Assembly (NCBI GenBank): GCA_049177145.1
Contig: CP185406.1
Span: 372,001 to 436,000 of the forward strand
Length of the DNA: 64,000 nucleotides
Direction: 5' to 3'
Source: Hennigella sp049177145
Lineage (GTDB): Bacteria; Bacillota_I; Bacilli_A; Mycoplasmatales; Mycoplasmoidaceae
In this document: positions 23,056 through 34,111 of the stretch, one piece after another
Layout: each line of letters opens with the position of its first letter
Position numbering within the stretch: the stretch's first letter is position 1
Program-made: the position numbers and the translations under genes
Notes under the pieces: model-generated
What the model was told of the DNA's origin: nothing
Database searches by the model: none
What the model saw: the letters and a program-made list of their open reading frames with translations, nothing else

Positions 23056-24540
23056 CTATTGATTTAATTTAGATAATGCTAATTTTAATACTTTTCAGAA
23101 TTTTACTGTATCAGCCACACTAATACCTTCAGTTGGTGAGTGACAATTATGTAAAGTTGTGTTAACACTAATAGTGTTTTGCGTCATTGCTGGATTTTTT
23201 AAACAAACAATCGCGCATTCAAGTCCTGCTGGACAAGTGTGTTTTAAAATTTGTTTACCAGTAACTTGTTCATAACATTCAGCTCAAACATCTGAACAAT
23301 AGTTGTTCTTAATATCATTGATGAATGAGTAGATTTGTCCTTGTTGGTAGAAGTCTCTAAATCCTAACAATTCACCCAAAGTTTTAATTTTTCTAACTTT
23401 TCTTTGGATTTCACCATCCATAAAACTTCTAATCTTAAAGTCAATCTTTAAGTGTCCACCTTCGATACTTACAAATCCTAAGTTAGATGATGAGAACATC
23501 ATGTCACCTTTTTTCGACATTGTAAATACTTTGTTTGGTGCCAAAGCTGCAAATAATAAAATTTTCTTAGATAGTTCAAAAGAATATGTTTTCTTTGGTG
23601 CTTCAATTTTTTCAAATTCTAATAATGCACCTTCTTCATTTCCTTGAGCAACATTCTTAGCAATTAAAAGTTGGTTAGTTAAAAATCTTTTGAACTTATC
23701 AAATAGTTTTGGTTCCATGATAACATCCAACTTAGCATAAGTTGGTAAGGCGTTATTAATTGGTCCACCTTCGAATTTTGATAAAGTAAATTCAACTTGG
23801 TTTAATCATGCAAAGTCATATGCACACTGAGCCATAAATTCAATTGGGTTAATATGTGGTCTTGCAACATTAATTCCAGAGTGACCACCAGTTAATCCCG
23901 ATAAAGAAATAGAGTATGCATGTTCGCTTGTATTATTCTTTTGATCAATTGGACAATCATATTTCATTGTTGTGCATCCTGCACCACCATAAAGAAGTTC
24001 AGAGAAAGTTTCAGCATCAATGTTGATGTAATATTTTGCTTCCATGTCTCCAGCTTTCATGTCATTAATAACACATTTACCCGGTTCGTCTTCTTCATTA
24101 ACCGTAAATAAGTGTTCAATAGGCCCATGAATAATTGTTGAATTATTCATAATAGCTAGTTGACAAGCAACACCGACACCGTCATCGCCACCTAGTGAAG
24201 TTTCAAAAGCTCTAATCTCACCAGATTCAGTATCGTAATATGGTTCAATCGAATCTTTTAATAAATCTTTTGTACATTTGTCTGTTTTAGCTAAAACCAT
24301 ATCCATATGAGATTGCAATAAAACAACTGGTCAATCTTCACAACCTTTGCTTGCTTTTTGTTTAGCTAAGATCATGCCAGATGGATATACTTTCACTTCA
24401 CATCCTGCTTTCTTGCATTGTTCTGCTAACCATTTAGACATATCTTTTTCATGATACGAACCGTGTGGAATAGCACATAGTTTTTTAAACCATGCGAACA
24501 CTTCTTTTGGTTCTATATTTTCTATTTCTTTGATTTCCAT
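23056..24540 (-). CDS. pepD: M20-family cytosolic dipeptidase (PepD-like), first of tandem pair
   Basis: 494 residues, paralogous to the next gene. Shares WFKKLCAIPHGSYHE near the start, LQSHMDMV, LGGDDGVG, VNEEDEPG (catalytic Glu region), NIDAETF and SGLTGGHSGIN, with CPAGLECAIV and HSPTEG at the C-terminus. One difference from the paralogue is GGDDG rather than GADDG at the bridging-Asp motif. A GAAAGGA ribosome site precedes the ATG at 24540, and a TATAAT (24578-24583) sits directly after the yfcC terminator. Tandem duplication followed by divergence suggests different substrate preferences (inference). Confidence 0.93.
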
Positions 24541-24577
24541 AAATAATCCTTTCAGATTAGAGAGTATTTATATACTT

Positions 24578-24617
24578 ATTATAAAAAAATAAAAGTATTC
24601 ATAGAATACTTTTATTT
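24578..24617 (-). terminator. yfcC terminator fused to the dipeptidase promoter
   Basis: A 14-bp stem with a 3-base loop (24587-24600 with 24604-24617) terminates the yfcC gene. Its T-tract on the minus strand runs directly into TATAAT (24578-24583), the -10 box of the downstream dipeptidase. Confidence 0.65.
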
Positions 24618-24636
24618 AGTTTTTTTAGATTGAATT

Positions 24637-26583
24637 CTAGAATAATTTCATTTCTGCAGGCATTATTGTTCCGATTGATAATAGAGCTAAACCTACAACT
24701 AATAAGATAGCTAGTTGTTTTCAAGCTCCCTTGAAGTAATCAGTCATGTCCATCTTGCTTACTTCTAGGAATGGTAATAACATACCAGCAGGAGTAATGA
24801 TGTTCATTCAACCCATAGCGGCAGCAAATGTTGTTACTGAACCAGATAATGTAATTGTTCCAGCTCCAACACTACCTACAGCTTGTCCAATCATTGGCAT
24901 CATCGCAGATGATAGACCTGAAGACGATGGAATAAAGATTGTTAATAGTGCGATAACTATGAAGATCATGAACATTGCACCTACAGCAGGCATTACTTTA
25001 ATAGCTTCGCCTAATCCATTAGCAATAACATTGTTCAAACCAGAGTCTGTTAATGTTATAGCTAAACCTTTACCAACAGCAAGAATGAATGCTACTGGTA
25101 CAAAGTCGCCACATCCTTTAACTCATGTTCCAATGAAGTGGCCACATCCTTGTCAGTTAATTACACCAATAATTACTGAACCAATGAAGAATAGCATACC
25201 AGCTTCAACCATTCCTCAACTACCGATTGGAGCAATTGAAGATAAGAATGGGAAGCAATTACCTAATCAATCATGTAATTGTTGGAATCCATTTCATCCA
25301 GTAATAGCTTTTCAGTCAATTAAACCAACAATTAATAACAAGAATACGATACCAAACACTATAAGTGTTCATTTACGTTTCTTTGTCATTGGAGGCAATG
25401 CATCCTTGTCAAAAGAATACTTGTTCTTAAAGTCAGAGTCTGACATATAAACACATGACTTTTGTGGATTCTTTTTAACTTTTCTTGCATAGAATACTGT
25501 ACAAAGAATTGAAGTTAATGTTAATGCAATAAACATAATTAATCTTCATACAATACCATCCATCATTTTAACACCGAATTCAGCTGGAATTGCACTTGTA
25601 GCTATACCAACTAGAACAGGGTTAACTGTTGATCCCATAACACCAACACCAGCAGAGCAGAAAACAAGAATAAATCCTGTCATAGCATCAAATCCTGCTG
25701 CAAACATTATTGGTATTACTACCAAGAATAGTGGCAATAGTTGTTCACACATATTAAATGTTGAACCACAAATTGCTAAGATGAACATTAAGATTGGAAT
25801 AAGAATGATTTCTTTTCCATTCATCTTTTTAAGTAATGCACCAATTCCTGCTTCAATAGCCTTGGCATCATTAACTAATGTCATTGTACCATTGAATAAT
25901 AGCAAGAAGATTGCAATACCAGCAACACCGTTAATCGTTCTAAAGATTGGTTGTGGATCATCACCAGGTGTAAAGCCTATTACTTCTGTTGTTGTATATC
26001 CAGCAAATCCACGTAGTGGGTTTAAGAATATATCAATTAATCCAGGAATAACTTGTCCTTTTGATGCATCTGGGACAATAACACCAGCAATATACAATAT
26101 TCAAATTAAGAATACTGCACCAACCAAAGCTGCAAAGATGATAACCATTGAGCTTGGTAAGAACATCTTTGGTTTTTTAAACTCAGGATGTTCACTAAGC
26201 TTAATAGCATAGTTCATCTTTAATTCTTTGTGTTTTCATATTTTGTCAAAGACAATACCTAAAATTGGTACTCAGAAGAACCATCTGGTTAATTTAGAGA
26301 ATGTTTGTTCTAACGGTTCCTCTCCACGATAAGTAAGCAGTAAAGAGTACGTTAAACCACCTGCTAAACCAGCAAGCAACACTAATATAGAAACAACTAT
26401 GTTTCCAATAATTTTGCCTATGTCATTACCAAAGACACTCGTGCATGCTAGTGAGCAAATTAGCATTGCTACACCAATTGTTAAGAAAATGTTATAAACA
26501 AAAAACTTGTTTAAGAACTTCCTTAATGGTAGTTTCGTTCTTTCAGGCTTACCTAATGTTTTAACTTTTTTAGTTTTTTTCAT
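24637..26583 (-). CDS. YfcC-family (DcuC/ArcD-like) membrane transporter
   Basis: 648-residue polytopic transporter of the YfcC family, predicted to carry amino acids, peptides or C4-dicarboxylates. Family landmarks are NGTMTLVNDAKAIEAGIGALLKKMNG, FNMCEQLLPLFLV, a long re-entrant region with AVGKGLAITLTDSGLNNVI, and FIPSSSGLSSAMMPMIGQAV near the C-terminus. About 14 hydrophobic segments are visible. The first 120 residues hold two extra helices after a very basic leader (KKTKKVKTLGKPERTK), an extension not seen in typical YfcC. Placement just upstream of the dipeptidase pair suggests import of their substrates or export of their products (inference). Actual substrate unknown. Confidence 0.85.
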
Positions 26584-26605
26584 TATTTAATACCTAAATT
26601 TTAAA

Positions 26606-26691
26606 TGGTGCTCGAAAAGGGACTTGAACCCATAAGAAGTTACCTTCAATAGATTTTGAGTCTATCGCGTCTGCCATTCCGCCACTCGAGC
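26606..26691 (-). tRNA. tRNA-Leu (anticodon CAA)
   Basis: Minus-strand tRNA of 86 nt including an encoded CCA (26606-26608). Acceptor stem GCTCGAG pairs with TTCGAGC, with one G-T wobble, and the discriminator is A. Anticodon stem ATAGA/TCTAT with loop CTCAAAA gives anticodon CAA. A long variable arm (GAAGGTAACTTC region) and the T-arm GGGTTCAAGTCCC are present, as expected for tRNA-Leu. Confidence 0.93.
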
Positions 26692-26804
26692 ATTTATTTG
26701 TTTGTGGCTAATAATTAGTAAGTTAAAATCGATTTTAATTTGCGCAAAAAACTTATTAACTTAGTAATATATCTATTATTTATTATATAAATAATAGAGC
26801 ATAT

Positions 26805-27581
26805 ATGAAAAACATATTTTTATACGATGTTCATACCCATACAAATATGAGTCCAATGATTAATGAATTGGACAATATTTTGGCTATTTGTAAAGATAGA
26901 AACATAGTTTGAAATGCTGTAGGCACAAATGTTGAAGACTCAATTATTGCTGTAGAACAAGCAAGAAAATATAAAGGCCAAATCTTTGCAACTGTAGGTA
27001 TCCATCCAGACAACTGTAAGGATATAAATGATATTCAAAAGCTAGAAGATCTTTATTTAAAAAATAAAGATGTTATTGTAGCTTGAGGTGAAATAGGATT
27101 AGATTATCATTATGAAAATTATGATAAAGAAAAACAAATCTTATTCTTTAAGAAGCAATTAGAAATAGTTAATAAATATGATTTACCAGTTTGCATTCAT
27201 GTAAGACAAGCAGAGAATGATTGTTTTGAAATATTAAAAATGGTTAAAAACCCTAGAAAAGTTTGAATTCATTGCTTTGCAATGGGATCAGATTGAGCTA
27301 AAAAATATGTTGATGCAAGATTCATGATTTCAATTCCTGGTATTGTTACTTTTAAAAATGCTAAACCGTTGCATGAAGCATTAAAAGTCATTCCATTAGA
27401 TAGAATGATGGTTGAAACCGATGGACCATGATTGGCTCCTGAACCTCACCGTGGTAAAACAAATTATCCACACTATGTTCAATTTGTAATGGAAAACATT
27501 GCAAATAGATTAAACATATCTAAAGAAGAATTGGCAAAAAAATTAACAGCTAATGCTGTTAACTTCTTTGGAATTAAATAA
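26805..27581 (+). CDS. tatD: TatD family DNase/metal-dependent hydrolase
   Basis: 258-residue TIM-barrel metalloenzyme. Visible metal motifs are DVHTHTN (residues 8-14), GIHPDN, GEIGLDYHY, VCIHVRQ, WIHCFAMGSDWA (usually HCFSG) and VETDGPWLAP. TatD proteins act as 3'-5' DNases or repair and quality-control nucleases. The start ATG at 26805 follows an AT hairpin (26773-26797) and has no clear Shine-Dalgarno. Its last eight bases overlap the convergent smpB gene. TGA Trp codons are frequent. Confidence 0.92.
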
Positions 27582-28008
27582 ATTTTTTAATTTCTCTTTG
27601 TGCGTCTTTTTTCTTTTTTGTTTCACGCTTGTCTGCAGAATTCTTGCGTTTTGCTATAGCGATTGTTAACTTAATTTTTCCATGTTCTAAATGAATATTT
27701 AATGGAACAACTGTTGCTTTATTCTTTTTTACATAATTTTGAATCTTAAGAATTTCATTCTTATGTAATAAAAGTTTTCTAGTTCTAACTGCATCATCAC
27801 CTTTTAAGTTTGATTGCTTCCATGGTGTTACATGCATGTTAATAACAAAGGCTTCATTATTTCTAAAAACAATAAATGCTTCATCAAGATTTGCTTGTGA
27901 ATCTATTATAGATTTAACTTCAGATCCTCATAAAGAAATACCACATTCATATTTATCTTGAATGTTGTAGTTAAATAAAGCTTTTTTGTTATTAACAAGA
28001 ATCTTCAT
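27574..28008 (-). CDS. smpB: SsrA-binding protein SmpB
   Basis: 144-residue partner of tmRNA in trans-translation. Shows the family start NNKKALFNYNIQDKYECGISLWGSEVKSI, an AFI segment, the core NMHVTPW, TRKLLLHKNEI, and a basic C-terminal tail (KKKDAQREIKKF) that enters the decoding site. It lies two bases downstream of rnr, the conserved secG-rnr-smpB order, and RNase R is the nuclease that works with tmRNA. The 3' end overlaps tatD tail to tail by eight bases. Confidence 0.96.
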
Positions 28009-28010
28009 AA

Positions 28011-30167
28011 TTAAATTCTTCTTACAACCTCAAACTCAATTCTTCTTTCATTCATATCTGCATTAATACATTTGGCTCTAAATCTAGTTCCCAATGTGAT
28101 TATATTATTTGATTTCTTTCCAATTAATTGGAAATTTCTTTCATCATATGTATAGAAATCATCCTTTAAGTTTGCTAATTTGATAAGTCCTTCAATTGTA
28201 TTTGGGAGTTCTACAAAACATCCAAACTTAGTTACAGCAGATACTCTAACATCAAATTCTTCTCCTATATGATTCTTCATATATTGAGCAAACTTTAGAG
28301 CATTAACGTCTCTTTCTGTTTGGATTGCTCTAAGTTCTGCTTCATTAGACTTATCACAATATTCTTTAAGCATTTCTACTATTTTTTTACGATCATCATC
28401 TGTATATGCTTTTCTATTGAAAAGATACATTCAATATAAACGATGTACGACTAAATCTGGATATCTACGAATTGGAGAAGTAAAGTGTGTGTAGTTTTTA
28501 CTTGCTAAACCAAAGTGACCAATATTCTTAGTATCGTATTCTGCCTTAGCCATAGTTCTTAGCATTAGAATACTAACTAAGTCTAAGTTTGGATTATCGA
28601 CATTATTGATTAATCAATTAGACATTGCTTTTGGTGTAATTGATAAATCACCTGCAGGTAATTTGAAGTTTAGCTTCTTAGCTTCAACTTTAAACATTTC
28701 TACACGTTCAGCCTTTGGCTCACCATGAACACGGTAAACAAATGGTCACTTAACTTTGATTGCTTCAATAGTAACTGCTTCATTAGCAGCAACCATAAAG
28801 TCTTCAATCATAGATTGTGCTGTACCAGTTTCTCTTAATTTAATTTCAATTGGTTCGCACTTATCATTAACAATAATTTTAACTTCAGGGATTTGAAGTT
28901 CTACGTAACCCCTATTCTTTTTCATTGTGTATAAGATGTCATGTAATTTTCTAGATGTTAATAACATCTTTCTAATTTCAGGTGTATCTTTTTCAAGTTT
29001 ATCCTTGCCCTCAAAGAAAGCATTAACTTCATCATAGCTAAATCTTCTGTGTGATTTAATGATTGATGGATAAGTCTTAATGTCTAAGAAAGAACCCTTC
29101 TTATCAATAATCATTTCACAAGTTAATGCCAATCTTGGAACATTAGGGTTTAATGAACATAAATCATCTGATAAGTTGTGTGGAAGCATTGGAATAACTC
29201 TATCTACTAAATAAGTAGAACATCCTCTTTTTAAAGCTTCTAAGTCTAAACATGAGTTCATTTTTACATAATGACTAACGTCAGCGATAGAAACATATAG
29301 TTTATATGTACCATCTTCTAGTTGTTCACAATATACAGCATCATCAAAGTCTTTTGATGTTGCTGGGTCAATGGTAACAATATCTAAATTAGTTAAATCT
29401 TTTCTTAATGCTTTTTCTTCTTCATTAATATCAAGCTTTAGCTTGTTTGCATAATCAATAACTTCTTCAGGGAATTCTGGTTCAATTCCATTATCGTAAA
29501 CAATAGATAAAATATCCGTACCCACATCATTGATGTGTCCAATGACTTTAGCAACTTTACAGATTGCTTCAGTTTCAGTAAACTTAACTACTGTATATAA
29601 GAACTTAGTTCCATTTGTTAATCCTGTAGTATCTTCCAATTTTATTGGTAGATACATTTTCTTATCATCTGTTTCAACTTGATAGTGTTCACCATCAGAT
29701 TTAAAACATCCAACATAGAATCCTTTTGCATGTTTAAGTACTTTTAGTACTTTTGCATCTTTAAGATCTTTGTTTGGACTTTCAATCTTTAATAAAGCAA
29801 ACTCAACAGTGTCGCCATCAAGAGCACCACCTAAGTTTGTTTTGTGAACAAAATATCCAGAATCTTCTTTTCCTTCTTCAGTAATAAATCCAGCTAATTT
29901 AGAATTTATTCTAATCACACCTTTAAAAATCTTAGACATGTCTACATCAGCTTTAGGATACCCTAAAACTAATTTACCATTTCTCAATTTAACTAATTGA
30001 GCTGAATTGATTAATGATTGGATGTTTTTAAAGAAAACATTCTTATCAACACCAGGTTCTTTATTTGATAACTTACGAAGAATAATACCAATAGGTATTG
30101 GTCTCTTGCCTTCTTTGGCAACTATTTCTAAAATTTGTTTATAGTAATCGGGTTTCTTGTTTTGCAT
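28011..30167 (-). CDS. rnr: Ribonuclease R
   Basis: 3'-5' exoribonuclease of the RNB family, and the main processive exonuclease in mollicutes, which lack PNPase (family knowledge). The 718 residues comprise an N-terminal winged-helix region (YYKQILEIVAKEGKRPIPIG), cold-shock domains, the RNB catalytic centre with TIDPATSKDFDDAVYC (metal-binding Asp residues, about 268-283), VSHYV and DRVIPMLPHNLSDDLCSLNP, and a C-terminal S1 domain (GEEFDVRVSAVTKFGCFVEL). Stop and start codons abut smpB and secG within two or three bases, indicating one transcript. Confidence 0.96.
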
Positions 30168-30170
30168 AAA

Positions 30171-30398
30171 TTACATGAATAATAATGCAATACCTAAACC
30201 TAATAATATTAATGTGATAATGAACATTACGATTTGTAAAATTTTTACAAATCCTCTGTCTTTAGTTTTCTTAAATAGTTCAAGGTCTTGACCAGCTTGC
30301 GCATTAAGTCCAGCCCCTGTACCGCTGCCAGATAATAATAGCCCTACTAGTAGTGCTATTCCACCAAACACAAACATTACTATTGCTATGGGAGTCAT
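30171..30398 (-). CDS. secG: Preprotein translocase subunit SecG
   Basis: 75-residue protein with two membrane helices (residues 3-22 and about 52-74) joined by a Gly/Ser-rich loop (LLSGSGTGAGLNAQAGQDLELFKKTKDRG). This matches SecG topology and its conserved G-x-G loop. The start at 30398 follows AAGGATT; an in-frame ATG at 30479 lies inside recO and is rejected. Position immediately before rnr-smpB is the usual secG context, which supports the call for this poorly conserved family. Works with SecYE and with the SecDF encoded at 42813-45839. Confidence 0.85.
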   Translation of the reverse strand: MTPIAIVMFVFGGIALLVGLLLSGSGTGAGLNAQAGQDLELFKKTKDRGFVKILQIVMFIITLILLGLGIALLFM

Positions 30399-30441
30399 TA
30401 TTAATCCTTCTTTGAATGTATATATATTATACATATTAAAT

Positions 30442-30467
30442 AAAAAAGAACTATATAGTTCTTTTTT
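30442..30467 (-). terminator. Terminator at the end of recO
   Basis: 12-bp stem (AAAAAAGAACTA / TAGTTCTTTTTT, 2-base loop). The recO TAG stop at 30451-30453 is inside the stem. secG starts 44 bases further on, so this may only attenuate the operon. Confidence 0.65.
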
Positions 30468-31158
30468 TCTTTCTTGCAAAGTATGTACCGTTATTATCTG
30501 TAATATATTGTTTTAAGTGAGTTATTAGTGGGATGTAATGGTCTTCATATGTATCCATTTTGTCATACTGATCTTTGAATAAATGGTAAACTAGTTTAGA
30601 AAATTCTAAACTAAATAAATGTCCTTTGTCTTTTTCATAACATTGTCCACAAACCAAACCATGCTTTTGAAATGAAATGGTTTTGATGTGGTGATTGTGA
30701 CAGATAACGCAGTTATCAACATGCAAATCTATTCCTGTTAATTTACAATAATTTCTTAAAACTATTAGCTCAGCTTTAGCATCGCTAAAGCTTTTGTCTA
30801 TTGCATACTTTCTCATTTGTTCATAAAACTGAAAGTTTTTAACGTTAGGATAAACTAATTGTTCAGTTAATGAATTTAATGTAATTAGACTTTGTCTAAA
30901 GTTTGGTCATTCTACTTTTTCTATAGCAGTTAATTTCATTAATCTAGACATTTTGTCTTCATTTCTTGCTAGGAAAAATTGAAACTCACAATAATTACCA
31001 AGTTGCATATGTCTTGCATTATGACTCTCAATTTTTTTAGTACCTTGAGCTAAACAAACGAATTTGTTACCAAATTCATTAATGAAAGTTATGACTTCAT
31101 CAAACATTTGATAGTCATTTCTTGCAATTAAATATCCTTTGGTAATTATTTCAGCCAT
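30451..31158 (-). CDS. recO: DNA repair protein RecO
   Basis: 235-residue RecO, which helps load RecA on SSB-coated DNA together with RecR (encoded nearby at 34111). The N-terminal OB fold is recognisable (KGYLIARNDYQMFDEVITFINEFGNKFVCLAQGTKK). A C-terminal zinc finger has CVICHNHH and CGQCYEKD (four Cys). The era gene lies one base upstream, the conserved era-recO pairing. TGA Trp at 30904-30906 joins the two halves. Confidence 0.88.
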
Positions 31159-31159
31159 A

Positions 31160-32038
31160 TTATTTTTTAAAATAACCTACAGAAGACAAGAACTGTTCAT
31201 CATTTCTTCAATCTTCTTTAACCTTAACAAATAGTTTAAGCATAATTCTACAATCAAAGAACTTTAAAAGTTCTTGTCTTGCTTTTGTACCAATTAGCTT
31301 AATCATTTTACCACCGGCACCAATAACAATTGGTTTTTGACTTTCTTTCTCTACAACCAAAGAACAGTTTATTGTAAATAAGTTTTGTTCTTTATCAAAA
31401 CTCTTATTGTCTACAATAACAGCCATAGAATGTGGCACTTCTTGTTTAAGAATATGTAATGCTTGTTCTCTGACGATTTCTTGTATCAAGAAATCATCTG
31501 TCATATCATTAGGTTCAAAATAACCATCATGTGGTGCTATATCATAGATAAAGGAAATAACATTATTGACATCTTGTGTTGAGTTATTATCAATCAACAT
31601 TTTGTGCTTAATACCATTTAAACCATAAAGGTTTAGTTTATCTATTAGTTCTACGTCACGTGCTAAATCTTTATGAGTAAATAAAACAATAAGGTCTTTG
31701 ACCTTATAACTGTTAATTACATCAATTAAAATCTTGTTTCCTTCTACATCATCTTTTGATGCATCAATTAATAAAAGTACAATATCAGCTTGTTTAAAGC
31801 TTTGCTTTACTTGAGAATTTAAAAAGCTATCAAGTTTGTTTTTAGGTTGATGAAATCCTGGAGTATCTGTGAAACAGATACGGATTCTATCGTCTTCATA
31901 AATAGATTTAATTTGGTTTCTAGTTGTTTGTGGTTTATAGCTAACTATAGCTACCTTTTGTTTCATTACCTTATTTAAAAAGGTAGATTTGCCGGCATTT
32001 GGTAATCCGACAATAGCTATAGTACATTGCTTCTTCAT
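31160..32038 (-). CDS. era: GTPase Era
   Basis: 292-residue ribosome-assembly GTPase for 16S rRNA maturation. Motifs are G1 VGLPNAGKSTF (residues about 11-21), the switch sequence KPQTTRNQI, G3 DTPGFHQPKN, and a C-terminal KH domain with IGAGGKMIKLIGTKARQEL that binds the 16S 3' end. The usual G4 NKxD is replaced by THKD, which may loosen guanine specificity. The stop is one base before recO, and the start overlaps the dgkA stop by one base. Confidence 0.96.
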
Positions 32039-32448
32039 TATAAAGTTACCACACTTAGCACTACAAGTAGTGCTCTAATTAAAACCATTAAGCTAATAAT
32101 GATAGACATAATAGATAGAATTAACATAGCTGCGGCAGCTACGTCCTTTATCTTTTTAGCATTATAGCTAAACTTAAACGACACCATGTCCGTCAGGTTT
32201 TCAATGGCAGTGTTAATTAATTCTCCTGCCATTAAAACAAACATACATATTACTAGGATTATTCAATCATAGTAATGCATACCATTATGTAAGATGCCAC
32301 CAAGGATAAACACAACAGCAGTACATATAAAATGTACTACTAGAGAAGATTCTTCTCTTAAGCTTGATCCAATACCTCTAAAGGCATATAGGAACTTTCT
32401 TCAGAAAGCTCCTTTGGTTTTTCTCTTTTTAAGATTTTCGTTTTCCAT
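32038..32448 (-). CDS. dgkA: Diacylglycerol/undecaprenol kinase family protein
   Basis: 136-residue membrane protein with an N-terminal basic stretch followed by AFRGIGSSLREESSLVVHF. Three helices carry the catalytic signature GELINTAIENLTDMV (Glu and Asn for Mg-ATP) and KDVAAAAMLI. In Gram-positives this family phosphorylates undecaprenol. In a wall-less mollicute the substrate is more likely a diacylglycerol or another prenol (inference), and the MEP genes in this window make a prenol possible. Located between ybeY and era, as in many Firmicutes. Start at 32448, one base from the ybeY stop. Confidence 0.88.
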
Positions 32449-32449
32449 C

Positions 32450-32902
32450 TTACTTAATTATATATTTAGGATTGATTTGTGCTTTGCTAATTATCTTTTT
32501 AGATAATGCCATCATTTCCTTTTCTTGTTTTGGTGTTTTGTGGTCAAATCCTAATAAATGCAATAACCCATGCGTAAATAAAAAGATAAGTTCATGTTGT
32601 AAACTATGTTTATATTCTTTAGCTTGCTTCCTTGCTTGAGGTAAGCAAATAAAAATTTCACCCAGTAAAGGAACTAAAACTTTACTATCGTCTCGATTAG
32701 CAAAGCTAATAACATCAGTTATTTTGTTTATGCCTCTATATTTATTATTAATATTTTTTATTTGTGCGTTAGTAACAACGTTGACATCAAAAACTACATT
32801 CTCACAAAGTTTTAGTTGATTGAAAGTTGATTCGCAGATTGCGTTAAATGCATTTTTTGCGCCCACTACTGACAATTTGCCATATAGTCTATATCTAATC
32901 AT
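32450..32902 (-). CDS. ybeY: Endoribonuclease YbeY
   Basis: 150-residue zinc metalloprotein for 16S rRNA 3' maturation and ribosome quality control. The metal motif HGLLHLLGFDH (three His) is present at residues about 110-120, and the upstream segment NKYRGINKITDVISFAN is the conserved YRxxxxxTDVLSF region. Overlaps the rsmI stop by one base. The gene order rsmI-ybeY-dgkA-era groups ribosome maturation functions. Confidence 0.95.
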   Translation of the reverse strand: MIRYRLYGKLSVVGAKNAFNAICESTFNQLKLCENVVFDVNVVTNAQIKNINNKYRGINKITDVISFANRDDSKVLVPLLGEIFICLPQARKQAKEYKHSLQHELIFLFTHGLLHLLGFDHKTPKQEKEMMALSKKIISKAQINPKYIIK

Positions 32903-33756
32903 TACTTAACCCTCTTGCTCTCCACCACGGTGTTGTAAACTAATGAAGCTTGCAAATCATTTTGTCTTGCAACTTCCTTAGCGGCTTGTTTTAAACTTAA
33001 TTTATTTTTCTTTATTAATATATTGACTTGATCAATAATATCTTGTTTAGAAAAGAATGTTGGTTTTGCTTGTTTTTGTTTTTGAACAATAACTACAAAT
33101 TCACCTTTATCAATGATATCATTGATAATCTCATCATATTTACCACGATAAATTGTTTCATTTAACTTTGTTAATTCACGACAGACAACAAAATATGGGT
33201 TGTTAAAAATATCTTTGATATCAGCAAGTGATTGTTTAATTCTATGAACTGATTCAAAGAACACAATAGGAACGTTTAAAGAACATAGTTCTTTAAGTTT
33301 TTCAATTCTTTGGTTTTTGCTAGCTGGTAAAAAACCATTGAAATAGAAATTATTTAAATTTAATCCAGACACTACTACAGAATGTAGTACTGAGCTTGGA
33401 CCATTTAAAATTTCAACTGCTATTCCATTTTCATAGCACTTGTTTACAAGTGCATATCCTGGATCAGATAAACAAGGATATCCCGCATCTGAACATAAAA
33501 TTGTCTTTTTACTCTTTATTTTATTTAGAGCCAATTCAACTTTATCGTTCTCATTAAACTTTTGATAGCTAATTAATTCTTTTCCATGAATGTTTAGCTT
33601 TGCTAAAAGTTTAGAAGTCACTCTAGTATCTTCACATAAAATACATTCACAATCTTTTAAAGCTTGAATTGCTCTAAAAGTGATTTCATCTAAATTACCT
33701 ATTGGTGTAGCCAATATTTGTAACTTAATCTTTGCCTTAGGTACTTTAACTATCAT
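32902..33756 (-). CDS. rsmI: 16S rRNA (cytidine-1402-2'-O)-methyltransferase RsmI
   Basis: 284-residue SAM-dependent tetrapyrrole-methylase-fold enzyme. Diagnostic stretches are LQILATPIGNLDEITFRAIQAL, CEDTRVTSKLL, SDAGYPCLSDPGYALVNKC (SAM-binding loop), NGPSSVLHSVVVSGL, FNGFLP, FFESVHRIKQSL, and the C-terminal ELTKLNETIYRG. First gene of an operon running down to smpB; no strong Shine-Dalgarno is seen before the ATG. It diverges from ybaB (49 bases apart). Confidence 0.95.
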   Translation of the reverse strand: MIVKVPKAKIKLQILATPIGNLDEITFRAIQALKDCECILCEDTRVTSKLLAKLNIHGKELISYQKFNENDKVELALNKIKSKKTILCSDAGYPCLSDPGYALVNKCYENGIAVEILNGPSSVLHSVVVSGLNLNNFYFNGFLPASKNQRIEKLKELCSLNVPIVFFESVHRIKQSLADIKDIFNNPYFVVCRELTKLNETIYRGKYDEIINDIIDKGEFVVIVQKQKQAKPTFFSKQDIIDQVNILIKKNKLSLKQAAKEVARQNDLQASLVYNTVVESKRVK

Positions 33757-33805
33757 AAGTGTTAATATTATTTTATAATATTAAAAGCGTTTAGAGGTAA
33801 TAACT

Positions 33806-34111
33806 ATGAACATGAATCAAATAATGGCTCAAGCTCAAAAAATGCAAAGAGAAATGCAAAAGAAACTTGAGGAACTATATAAACAAGAGTTTACATATGA
33901 TTATCAAAATGGTTCAGTAATGGTAACCATTACTGGTAAAGGGGTAATTAAGTCTATTGAAATCAATAAGACTCTTATTGATCCCGAAGATCCTATTACT
34001 TTACAAGAAATGGTTACTGAAGCTATTAACTCTGCTATTGAACAAGTGACAGCTAAAGCTGATGCTATTCAACAATCAATGATGCCACAAGGAATGGGTG
34101 GATTATTTTAA
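33806..34111 (+). CDS. ybaB: Nucleoid-associated protein YbaB/EbfC
   Basis: 101-residue DNA-binding dimer. Begins with a long amphipathic helix (MNQIMAQAQKMQREMQKKLEELY), then the conserved GSVMVTITGKGVIKSIEIN strand region and a C-terminal helix. A GAGGT ribosome site precedes the ATG. recR follows with a one-base overlap, as in most bacteria. The usual upstream partner dnaX is absent here; rsmI is divergent instead. Confidence 0.94.
   Translation: MNMNQIMAQAQKMQREMQKKLEELYKQEFTYDYQNGSVMVTITGKGVIKSIEINKTLIDPEDPITLQEMVTEAINSAIEQVTAKADAIQQSMMPQGMGGLF

Noticed and set aside
24746..25450. 234-residue plus-strand ORF
   Set aside because: It lies antisense inside the YfcC-family transporter gene, with hydrophobic-complement composition and no homology; a shadow frame.
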